This document shows, in pieces, positions 26,558 to 34,982 of a stretch of 64,000 nt of DNA. Numbering within the stretch: the stretch's first letter is position 1; every line of letters starts with the position of its first letter. The notes beneath the pieces are model-generated. The model had not been told where the DNA came from. It saw nothing but the letters and a program-made list of their open reading frames with translations, and made no database searches. Source of the DNA: DATBVX01 sp963724625 (GTDB taxonomy: Bacteria > Pseudomonadota > Gammaproteobacteria > Steroidobacterales > Steroidobacteraceae); NCBI GenBank assembly GCA_963724625.1, contig CAVRVO010000005.1:1-64000 (forward strand), in the 5' to 3' direction. Both the position numbers and the translations under genes were made by a program.

Positions 26558-28018
26558 ATGCACACCACCACGGTAAACCCCGCCGCCACAACGAATTTCG
26601 CCCTGGTCAACTGGCTGACGGTGATCGCTGCGCTCGGGGGGCTACTGTTCGGTTACGACACCGCGGTCATCTCCGGGGCGGTCAATGCAATCGATGCCAA
26701 CTTCATCACTCCGCTCGGCCTGCCTGAAACGCGCGCTCACACCCTCTCAGGCTGGACTATTTCTTGTGCGCTGCTGGGGTGCGTGATCGGCGGAGCGTTG
26801 GCTGGCCCGCTTTCGCAGCGCATCGGTCGCCGCGGCGGATTGCTGGTGGCGGCCATACTGTTTTTCGTGTCCTCGCTGGGCTCCGCCTTCCCCGAGTTCG
26901 GCCTGGCCCCGATCGGCAGCATGGGCCCGAGTGCGCTGACCCCCTTCATCGTCTATCGCATTCTCGCCGGCATCGGCGTGGGGATCGCCTCGATGCTCTC
27001 GCCGCTCTACATCGCAGAGATCGCGCCACCGGCGCAGCGCGGTCGGCTCGTGACCTACCAGCAGATCGCGATCGTGGGCGGCATGGTGGTGGTCTACTTC
27101 GTCAACTGGGCGATTGCGGCGCAAGGCGACGATGCCTGGGTGCTGTCGACGGGCTGGCGCTACATGCTGGCATCCTGTGCGGTACCGGCAGGTCTTTTCC
27201 TGCTGCTGCTCCTCATCGTCCCGGAAACACCGCGCTGGCTGGTGATGCGCGGGCGCACCGAGGAGGCACACCAGGTTCTGCGGCGGCTCACCAATGAGTC
27301 GGAAGCCCGCGTGGTGTTGAACGAAATCGAGGGATCTCTCAAAGCGACCAGCGGCCGACTGTTCGCGTTCGGTGGCCTGCTGATCATTGTCGGCATCATG
27401 CTCTCGGTCTTTCAGCAGCTCGTCGGCATCAACGCTGTGCTGTATTACGCCCCGCTGATGTTCCAGAACATGGGCGCGTCGACTGACAGCGCGTTGCTGC
27501 AGACCATCATCGTCGGCGTCGCCAACGTCGCCTTCACGCTCGTGGCGCTGGTGACGGTCGATCACTGGGGGCGCAAGCCCCTGCTGATTCTCGGCGCCCT
27601 GATGATGGCAGTCTCGATGCTGACGCTCGGATTTCTGTTCTCCAGCGGCCATGTCGGCATGACGGCACTCGCGGCGGTGGTCGTCTACATCGGCGGTTTC
27701 GCGCTGTCGTGGGGGCCGGTCGTGTGGGTGCTGCTGTCGGAAATCTTCCCGAACGCCATCAAGAGCAAGGCCATGGCGATCGCAGTGGCGGCGCAATGGA
27801 TCGCGAATCTGTTCGTCTCCTGGACGTTCAAGATCCTCGACGGCAACTCGGTCCTGAATGCCATGTTCAATCATGGCTTCGCATACTGGATTTACGGCGC
27901 GATGAGCATCCTCGCGGCGTTGTTCGTGTATCGCTACGTACCCGAAACGAAGGGGCGTACGCTCGAATCAATCCAGCACCTGTGGGGACACCGCTCGAGC
28001 GGCGTTGCACCGCGGTAG
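26558..28018 (+). CDS. xylE: Sugar porter MFS transporter, XylE-like D-xylose:H+ symporter
   Basis: A 486-residue protein with twelve spans and the sugar-porter signatures: ALGGLLFGYDTAVISGA in helix 1, GPLSQRIGRRGG, YIAEIAPPAQRGRLVTYQQ, PETPRWLVMRGR, FQQLVGINAVLYYAP, DHWGRKPLL and the C-terminal VPETKGRTLE. QQLVGIN carries the sugar-contacting Gln/Asn residues of the family. It is the first gene after the palindromic operator and lies 12 bases from XylX, which supports pentose import feeding the Weimberg route. Confidence 0.9.
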   Translation: MHTTTVNPAATTNFALVNWLTVIAALGGLLFGYDTAVISGAVNAIDANFITPLGLPETRAHTLSGWTISCALLGCVIGGALAGPLSQRIGRRGGLLVAAILFFVSSLGSAFPEFGLAPIGSMGPSALTPFIVYRILAGIGVGIASMLSPLYIAEIAPPAQRGRLVTYQQIAIVGGMVVVYFVNWAIAAQGDDAWVLSTGWRYMLASCAVPAGLFLLLLLIVPETPRWLVMRGRTEEAHQVLRRLTNESEARVVLNEIEGSLKATSGRLFAFGGLLIIVGIMLSVFQQLVGINAVLYYAPLMFQNMGASTDSALLQTIIVGVANVAFTLVALVTVDHWGRKPLLILGALMMAVSMLTLGFLFSSGHVGMTALAAVVVYIGGFALSWGPVVWVLLSEIFPNAIKSKAMAIAVAAQWIANLFVSWTFKILDGNSVLNAMFNHGFAYWIYGAMSILAALFVYRYVPETKGRTLESIQHLWGHRSSGVAPR

Positions 28019-28030
28019 CAGGTCGATGGA

Positions 28031-29209
28031 ATGATCGAACATCTTCCTTCCGATTGGCGCGACGCCCAGTTGGTGGGGCGCTTGCAGACCAATGAAGGGC
28101 CGACACCCATTCTCGTCGTCGGCGGGCGTGTCCGGGATGTCTCTCGATCGGCACCTACTGTTTCTCATCTGCTGAATGCGTGGAACGGTGAAGTCCCGGA
28201 CGGCGAGGATCTTGGACTCCTCGAGCAGTTGCCCATCACGCGCGCATTCGAGGGCGGCAGCGGGCTGCGTCTGCTCGCGCCCTTCGACCTACAGTGCATC
28301 AAGGCAGCGGGTGTCACGTTCGCCGTCTCCGCTATCGAGCGTGTGATCGAGGAGCGGGCGCGCGGCGACAAGACGCGCGCCGACTCAATACGCGCCGATC
28401 TGCGCCAGCGTGTCGGTGATGACATTCGTTCGGTCAAGCCGGGTTCGGAAGCCGCGCAGCGGCTGAAGGCCGCGCTGATTGCCGATGGACTCTGGTCGCA
28501 GTACCTCGAGGTCGCGATCGGTCCCGACGCGGAGGTCTTCACCAAGGGGCCGCCCCTCTCTTCAGTGGGCTGGGGCGACTGGATCGGAGTGCGCTCGGAT
28601 TCGGCCTGGAACAATCCGGAGCCCGAAGTCGTGCTCGCCTGCGATTGCGTGGGACGCATTCTCGGCGCGACGCTCGGCAATGATGTGAATCTGCGTGATC
28701 TCGAAGGCCGCAGTGCGCTGCTGCTCGGCGAGGCCAAGGACAACAACGCAGCTTGCGCGATCGGCCCGTTCATTCGCCTCTTCGACCACACTTTCAGCCT
28801 CGACGATGTGCGCCGGGCGGTAGTACGGCTGGAAATAGTTGGCGAGGAAGGCTTTCGTCTCGAAGGCGAGAGTTCGATGACGCTGATCAGTCGTGACCCG
28901 TCTGAGCTCGCCGGTCAGACGCTCGGCCGGCATCACCAATATCCGGATGGCTTCGCCCTGTTCCTCGGCACGATGTTCGCGCCGATTGTTGATCGCGGCG
29001 CAGTCGGCCAGGGCTTCACTCACAAGCCAGGGGACCTCGTACGTATTTCTGCCGAGCGGCTCGGTGTGCTTGAGAACAAGGTCACGACTTGCGACAAGGC
29101 GCCGCCCTGGACGATGGGCATCGGGGAGCTGATGCAGAATCTCGCCCGCCGCGGCCTGCTGCAGGCGCCGCTCGCGAGCCCGCAACGCAAGCGAGGAGCT
29201 GCGCAATGA
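28031..29209 (+). CDS. xylX: 2-keto-3-deoxy-D-xylonate dehydratase (FAH family, XylX-like)
   Basis: A 392-residue FAH-superfamily protein. Metal-site residues lie in NNPEPEVVLACD (the E-x-E type motif) and nearby acidic positions. LCIKAAGVTFAVSAIERVIEER-like sequence near residue 88 and GDLVRISAERLGVLENKV near the end are typical of the pentonate-dehydratase branch. In the Weimberg pathway this enzyme removes water from 2-keto-3-deoxyxylonate to give 2-oxoglutarate semialdehyde. Its TGA overlaps the ATG of the dehydrogenase that takes this product, and the other pathway genes follow. Confidence 0.85.
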   Translation: MIEHLPSDWRDAQLVGRLQTNEGPTPILVVGGRVRDVSRSAPTVSHLLNAWNGEVPDGEDLGLLEQLPITRAFEGGSGLRLLAPFDLQCIKAAGVTFAVSAIERVIEERARGDKTRADSIRADLRQRVGDDIRSVKPGSEAAQRLKAALIADGLWSQYLEVAIGPDAEVFTKGPPLSSVGWGDWIGVRSDSAWNNPEPEVVLACDCVGRILGATLGNDVNLRDLEGRSALLLGEAKDNNAACAIGPFIRLFDHTFSLDDVRRAVVRLEIVGEEGFRLEGESSMTLISRDPSELAGQTLGRHHQYPDGFALFLGTMFAPIVDRGAVGQGFTHKPGDLVRISAERLGVLENKVTTCDKAPPWTMGIGELMQNLARRGLLQAPLASPQRKRGAAQ

Positions 29210-30648
29210 ATGAGCCTCGCGCGCTCTCGCACTACGTCGGAGGCCAATGGGTGGCGGCCGCGCCGAGTTTCGACAGCGTCAATCCCTCCGACACGCGCGA
29301 CATCGTCGCACGGGTACCCGCGGACGACGGCGAAATCATGGGTGCCGCGGTGCGCGCGGCCAGAGACGCATTTCCGGAATGGGCGGATACAACCCCGGAA
29401 GTGCGCAGCGACCTGCTCGATCGCATCGGTTCTACGATCCTGGCCCGAAAAGAAGAGCTCGGGCGCCTGCTGTCGCGTGAGGAAGGCAAGACGCTGCCCG
29501 AGGGCATCGGTGAAGTTGCGCGCGCCGGGCGCATCTACAAGTTCTTCGCGGGAGAAGCGCTGCGTCGGCGCGGCGCGACCGTCGATTCGACGCGTCCGGG
29601 CATCGAAGTGGCGACCTATCGCGAGCCAGTCGGTGTGTTCGGGCTGATCACACCGTGGAACTTCCCGATCGCGATTCCCGCGTGGAAGAGTGCTCCGGCA
29701 CTCGCGTTCGGTAACACGGTCGTCATGAAGCCCGCATCGCTCACACCAGCGTTGGCGGTGGGGCTGGCCGAGATCGTGCATGAGGCGGGTGTGCCCAGAG
29801 GCGTCTTCAATCTGGTACTGGGTGGTGGCGCTGCGGGCGATGCGCTCACCGCAAACAAGGATGTCGCGGGCCTCTCCTTCACAGGTTCACAGAGCGTCGG
29901 GGCGCGTGTGGCTGCTGCGGCAATGACGCGCCAGGCCCGTGTGCAGCTCGAAATGGGCGGCAAGAACCCGCTCGTGGTTCTCGATGACTGTGATCTCGAC
30001 CGCGCGGTGCTGTGTGCCCTGGACGGCGCCTACTTCGCAACCGGTCAGCGTTGCACCGCCTCGAGTCGGATCATCGTGACCCAGGGCGTGCACGATCGGT
30101 TTGTCGATGCGCTGACCAGGCGTGTACAGGCGCTGCGCGTGGGTGACGCCCTGGCGCCAGAGACACAGATGGGTCCCCTTGCCAGCCAGGCGCAACTCGA
30201 CACGACACTCTCCTATCTCGATATCGCGGTGAAAGAGGGTGGCGCGCGGCGCGCGGGCGGCGAGCGACTCTCGCTGGCAACGCCGGGCTACTACGTCTCA
30301 CCCGCGCTCATCGTCGATACCAAGCCGGACATGCGCATCAATTGTGAAGAGGTGTTCGGACCGGTCGCTTCTGTAGTTCGCGTGCGCGACTACGAAGAGG
30401 CACTCGGTGCTGCCAATGCAGGCGAATTCGGCCTGTCGGCGGGCATCGTGACCAGCTCACTCAAGTACGCGCGCCATTTTGCACGCAACGTGCGCGCCGG
30501 GATGGTCATGACGAACCTTCCCACGGCCGGCGTCGATTACCACGTGCCATTCGGGGGCAGCCGCAAATCGAGCTACGGCGCCCGCGAGCAGGGCTTTGCG
30601 GCGATCGAGTTCTACACGCAGATCAAGACCACCTATTCCTGGGCGTGA
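29206..30648 (+). CDS. xylA: 2-oxoglutarate semialdehyde dehydrogenase (XylA of the Weimberg type)
   Basis: An aldehyde dehydrogenase of 480 residues. ATG 29206 has a GAGGAG site and overlaps the XylX stop. Seen are the cofactor region TPWNFPIAIPAWKSAPALAFG, the general base Glu in LEMGGKNP, the nucleophile Cys283 in GQRCTASSR and the NCEEVFGPVASV segment. It resembles KGSADH enzymes, which oxidise 2-oxoglutarate semialdehyde to 2-oxoglutarate with NAD(P). The name follows the Caulobacter convention and is not xylose isomerase. Confidence 0.87.
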   Translation: MNEPRALSHYVGGQWVAAAPSFDSVNPSDTRDIVARVPADDGEIMGAAVRAARDAFPEWADTTPEVRSDLLDRIGSTILARKEELGRLLSREEGKTLPEGIGEVARAGRIYKFFAGEALRRRGATVDSTRPGIEVATYREPVGVFGLITPWNFPIAIPAWKSAPALAFGNTVVMKPASLTPALAVGLAEIVHEAGVPRGVFNLVLGGGAAGDALTANKDVAGLSFTGSQSVGARVAAAAMTRQARVQLEMGGKNPLVVLDDCDLDRAVLCALDGAYFATGQRCTASSRIIVTQGVHDRFVDALTRRVQALRVGDALAPETQMGPLASQAQLDTTLSYLDIAVKEGGARRAGGERLSLATPGYYVSPALIVDTKPDMRINCEEVFGPVASVVRVRDYEEALGAANAGEFGLSAGIVTSSLKYARHFARNVRAGMVMTNLPTAGVDYHVPFGGSRKSSYGAREQGFAAIEFYTQIKTTYSWA

Positions 30649-30651
30649 TAC

Positions 30652-31404
30652 ATGACGAGTGCCATCTATCCCTCTCTTGCCGACAAAGTGATCGTCGTGA
30701 CTGGTGGCGGTTCCGGAATCGGCGCGGAGATCGTGCGTGGATTCGTGCGCCAGAGAGCACGGGTGTATTTCCTCGACATCGCGCCGGCCGAATCACAGGC
30801 GCTGGTCGACGAACTGCGTGGCGCGCCGCATTTCCTGAAGTGCGATCTGAAAGATCTGGATGCGCTCAAGGCTTGCTTCGTCAAGATCCAGAAGGAAGCG
30901 GGCGCCGTGGCCGCCCTGGTCAACAACGCGGCCAACGACGATCGCCATAGCTTTGAAGATGCGACGCCGGCCTACTGGGACGAGCGTATCGCGGTGAACC
31001 TGCGCCACTACTTTTTCGCCGCGCAAGCGGTGACCGAAGGCATGAAGCAGGCCGGTGGCGGCTCCATCGTCAATCTCGGTTCCGTGTCCTGGCATCTCGC
31101 ACTGCCAGACCTGGTCATCTACCAGACTGCCAAGGCGGGCATTGAGGGTTTCACTCGTGCGCTCGCACGAGAGCTCGGTGAGGCGTCGATCCGGGTGAAT
31201 TGCGTGATCCCGGGCGCGGTGCGCACCCCGCGGCAGATGGCGCTGTGGCATACGCCCGAAGAAGAGGCGAAGATTCTCGCCCAGCAATGCCTCAAGGTCA
31301 GAGTCGATCCAATCCACATCGCCGCGATGGTGCAGTTCCTCGCCTCCGACGACGCGCGCGTCTGCACCGGCCATTGTTATTGGGTAGATGCCGGGTATTG
31401 CTGA
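30652..31404 (+). CDS. xylB: SDR-family D-xylose 1-dehydrogenase (XylB-like)
   Basis: A 250-residue classical short-chain dehydrogenase with the NAD motif VVTGGGSGIGAEIVRGF, NNAAND after strand 4, the catalytic Ser in LGSVSW, and Tyr157 and Lys161 in YQTAK. It matches the length and style of Caulobacter-type xylose dehydrogenases, which oxidise D-xylose to xylonolactone. It starts four bases after the previous stop, within the operon. L-arabinose could also be a substrate. Confidence 0.85.
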   Translation: MTSAIYPSLADKVIVVTGGGSGIGAEIVRGFVRQRARVYFLDIAPAESQALVDELRGAPHFLKCDLKDLDALKACFVKIQKEAGAVAALVNNAANDDRHSFEDATPAYWDERIAVNLRHYFFAAQAVTEGMKQAGGGSIVNLGSVSWHLALPDLVIYQTAKAGIEGFTRALARELGEASIRVNCVIPGAVRTPRQMALWHTPEEEAKILAQQCLKVRVDPIHIAAMVQFLASDDARVCTGHCYWVDAGYC

Positions 31405-31417
31405 TGGCGGCGGTGGG

Positions 31418-32293
31418 ATGAGCACTTCTCTCGAGTGCGTGTGGCCACTCGCGGCAGAGCTCGGCGAGGGACCGATCTGGTCGGCGTCCGAGCAGGCCGT
31501 CTGGTTCGTCGATATCAAGGGTCACGCCGTCCATCGCTACCACGAGCCGAGTGGGGAGAAGCGATCGTGGGAGGCGCCGGCTCAACCCGGCTTCATCCTG
31601 CCCACCGCCGATGGCGGCCTGCTCTGCGGGCTGAAAACCGGGCTCTATCGCTTCAATCCGAAGGACGGCAAGTTCACGCTGCTCCGTGTTGTTGAGCCCG
31701 ACAAGCCCGATAATCGTCTCAACGACGGTTTCGTCGATGCACAGGGCTACCTCTGGTTCGGTTCGATGGACGACAACGAGCGCAATCACACCGGCGCTCT
31801 CTACCAGCTGACCGACAAGGGCTGCATGCGCCGCGACGACGGCTACGTGATCACCAATGGTCCGGCAGAGAGTCCTGACGGCAAGGTTCTCTACCATACC
31901 GACACGCTCGAAAAGGTGATCTATGCGTTCAACCGCGCGCCGGACGGAACGCTCTCCGAGAAGCGCGTGTTCGCTCGCATCACGCGCGAAGGTGCCTACC
32001 CGGACGGACCGTGCGTGGACACTGAGGGATGTCTTTGGACCGGGCTGTTTGGCGGCAAGGGGTTGAACCGCTACGCGCCGGATGGCCGACTGATCGAGAC
32101 ACTGGCGCTGCCCTGCGCGAACGTCACCAAGGCCACGTTCGGCGGCAGCGACCTGCGTACGTTCTATATCACCACCGCGTGGAAGGGCTTGAATGACCGG
32201 CAGCGCAAGCAACAGCCGCTCGCCGGCGGTTTGTTTCGCGCCCGCGTGACCGTTCCCGGATTGCCGCAGGGACGCATCGCGCATGGCCTCTGA
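31418..32293 (+). CDS. xylC: SMP-30/gluconolactonase family xylonolactonase (XylC-like)
   Basis: A 291-residue six-bladed propeller of the SMP-30 family. ATG 31418 is used because the conserved LGEGPIWSASEQAVWFVDIKG begins 13 residues later; an upstream ATG overlaps the SDR end and adds no conserved sequence. Metal ligands are expected in LGEGP, RLNDGFVD and the TNGPAESPDGKVLYHTDT region. It hydrolyses the lactone made by XylB to xylonate. Its stop lies within the start of XylD. Confidence 0.87.
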   Translation: MSTSLECVWPLAAELGEGPIWSASEQAVWFVDIKGHAVHRYHEPSGEKRSWEAPAQPGFILPTADGGLLCGLKTGLYRFNPKDGKFTLLRVVEPDKPDNRLNDGFVDAQGYLWFGSMDDNERNHTGALYQLTDKGCMRRDDGYVITNGPAESPDGKVLYHTDTLEKVIYAFNRAPDGTLSEKRVFARITREGAYPDGPCVDTEGCLWTGLFGGKGLNRYAPDGRLIETLALPCANVTKATFGGSDLRTFYITTAWKGLNDRQRKQQPLAGGLFRARVTVPGLPQGRIAHGL

Positions 32294-34056
32294 TCCGAAC
32301 GCGCCGCGCTTCCGCTCGCGCGATTGGTTCGACGATCCCGCCCACATCGACATGACGGCGCTCTATCTGGAGCGCTTCATGAATTCCGGCGTGACCGTGG
32401 AGGAATTGCGCAGCGGCAAACCCATCATCGGGATCGCGCAAAGCGGGAGCGATCTCAACCCCTGCAATCGCGTGCACCTGGAACTCGCCGAGCGCGTGCG
32501 CGCCGGGATTCGCGATGCAGGCGGCGTGCCGATGGAATTTCCCGTCCATCCGTTGTTTGAGAATTGCCGCACGGCCGACCGCGGCACTCGATCGCAATCT
32601 CGCCTACCTGGGGCTGGTCGAGATCCTGCACGGCTATCCGATCGACGCAGTGGTGCTCACCACCGGCTGCGACAAGACGACGCCATCCGCAATCATGGCC
32701 GCTTCGACGGTCGATATTCCGGCGATTGTGCTTTCCGGCGGCCCCATGCTCGACGGCTGGCACGACGGCGAACTGGTCGGTTCAGGCACCGTGATCTGGC
32801 GCTCGCGGCGCCAGCTCGCTGCGGGCGAAATCGATGAGCAGGAATTCCTGGCGCGCGCGGCAGCGTCGGCACCGTCGCTCGGTCATTGCAACACGATGGG
32901 CACGGCCTCGACGATGAATGCACTCGCCGAGACACTGGGCCTGTCGCTGCCGGGCTGCGCTGCGATTCCGGCACCGTATCGCGAACGTGGGCAGATGGCC
33001 TATGCGACCGGCCGACGCATCGTCGCAATGGCGTACGAGGACCTGCGGCCCTCGAAAATCCTGACTCGGCAGGCGTTCCTGAACGCGATCGCGGCGACGG
33101 CTGCGATCGGCGGCTCGACCAATGCGCAGCCGCATCTCGTGGCGATGGCGCGCCACGCGGGCGTGGAACTCGGCGCGCAGGACTGGATGAAATACGGGCG
33201 TGACGTGCCGCTCCTCGTCAATGTGCAGCCGGCCGGCAAGTATCTGGGCGAGCGTTTTCACCGCGCTGGAGGAGTGCCGGCGGTCCTGTGCGAGTTGCTG
33301 CGCGCCGGGCGCATCGCCGGCGATGTGCTCACGGTCACGGGACGCACTCTCGCCGAGAACATCGCCGGCCGCGAATCAATCGATCGGGAAGTCATTACGG
33401 CTTTCGAATCACCGCTCCAGGAGCACGCCGGGTTCCTGGTGTTGCATGGGAATTTGTTCGATTTCGCGATCATGAAGACCAGCGTGATCTCGGCTGATTT
33501 CCGCCGTCGTTTCCTGGCGCGCGATGAGAGCTTCGAAGGGCGCGCCGTGGTGTTCGATGGCTCTGGCGACTATCACGCGCGCATCAATGACCCATCTCTC
33601 GGCATCGACGAACGCACGATCCTGGTCATCCGCGGGGCAGGGCCGCTCGGTTGGCCGGGCTCAGCGGAAGTCGTGAATATGCAGCCACCAGATGCGTTGC
33701 TGAAGCGTGGTATCACGAGCTTGCCGACGATCGGCGATGGTCGTCAGTCGGGGACTTCTGACAGCCCTTCCATTCTCAATGCTTCGCCCGAGAGTGCCGC
33801 GGGCGGTGGGCTTGCGTGGCTGCGCACCGGGGATGTGATCCGTATCGATCTCGTTGCCGGACGCTGCGACATGCTGGTAGCCAATCAGGAGATCGAGCGC
33901 CGCAAGACGGCAGGGCCGCCGCCGGTGCCGGAGAGCGCCACACCGTGGCAGGAGTTGTACCGCGCCACGGTGGGCCAGCTCGATCAGGGCGCGGTGATGG
34001 AGCTCGCCGTCAAGTACCGGGGCGTCGCGCGCAAAACGCCGCGCCACAATCACTGA
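32283..34056 (+). CDS. xylD: D-xylonate dehydratase (IlvD/Edd family, XylD-like), one frameshift
   Basis: An IlvD/Edd-family Fe-S dehydratase of about 590 residues that makes 2-keto-3-deoxyxylonate. The first part reads SRDWFDDPAHIDMTALYLERF and SGSDLNPCNRVH in one frame. The frame then shifts at about 32571, where removing one A gives ENCRRPTAALDRNL. The rest continues intact with TTGCDKTTPSA, GHCNTMGTASTMNALAE and GPLGWPGSAEVVNM to the TGA at 34056. The cluster-ligand cysteines are visible in the PCNR, GCDK and GHCNTMG segments. As given, only the part from 32515 would translate, lacking the first ligand. Confidence 0.87.
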
Positions 34057-34065
34057 GGCGATGCG

Positions 34066-34982
34066 GTGAGTGCCAGCTTGACTCATTCAGCCGCACCCAG
34101 CATTGCACTCGTCTCCGCGCGCGCGGCGCGTGGGCTGGACGAGGACATGCCGCCGCTTCTCAGCGCATTGCAGGACGCCGGCGCGGACGTGCTTGTGGTC
34201 GATTGGGACGACGCGCAAGTCGACTGGCGCGCCTTTGACCTGGCACTACTGCGCTCGACGTGGGACGCCTCGATCCGCCTTCCCGAATTCCTGGCGTGGA
34301 GTGAACGCATCCATGGCCTGACACGGCTCCTCAACCCATTGCCGGTGATTCGCTGGAACACCGATAAGCACTATCTGGCGGCGCTGGCGGAGGCGGGGGT
34401 GCCGACGGTCCCCACGGCATTCATCGAACCTGGACAGGATGCGGGGAAGGGAGCAGCGGCATTCTTGTCGCTGCATGAATCCCGCGAAGTGGTCGTCAAA
34501 CCGGCGGTGGGATCCGGTTCGCGCGACGCACAGCGACACCTCGTGACAGAGCGGGCCGCGATTACGGAGCATATCGAACGCCTGGTCCAGGCCGGCCGCA
34601 GCGCTCTCATCGAGCCGTATCTGGATCTTGTGGATACGCACGGCGAGACGGCGTTGATCTACTTTGGCGGACGCTTCAGCCATGCGATTCGCAAGGGGCC
34701 GATGCTGCGGCTCGGGGAGCAAGCCGACAGAAAACCTGTTTGCGGCCGAGACGATCACTGCACGAACGCCGACGCCGCAAGAGATCCATGTCGGGGAGCA
34801 GGCTCTGCACGCGATTCCGTTCGGTCGGCTGCTGTATGCCCGCGTCGACCTGATTCGCGATGCCGCAGACCGGCCGTGTGTGTTGGAGCTGGAGCTGACC
34901 GAGCCCTCGGTATTTCTAGTGCACGAGGCTGGACTCCGCGGAGCGCTTCGCCCGCGCGATTCTCGACTGGATCTTGCGCTGA
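34066..34982 (+). pseudogene. ATP-grasp (RimK/glutathione-synthetase-like) protein, two frameshifts
   Basis: A GTG start nine bases after XylD. The first frame encodes SIALVSARAARGLDEDMPPLL, WDDAQVDWRAFDLALLRSTWD, PTVPTAFIEPGQ and the ATP-binding VVVKPAVGSGSRDAQRH. Near 34721 the frame changes to PTENLFAAETIT and LLYARVDLIRDAADRPCVLELELTEPS, whose acidic residues would bind magnesium. Near 34933 it changes again to SAERFARAILDWILR and TGA at 34980-34982. The full domain is present at about 305 codons, so this is a recently broken gene or sequence error. Substrate unknown; an amide- or peptide-forming ligase role is expected for the fold. Confidence 0.75.

Noticed and set aside
26747..27874. 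Long minus-strand reading frame opposite the symporter
   Set aside because: Shadow of the XylE-like gene with no domain signal and highly charged, low-complexity composition.
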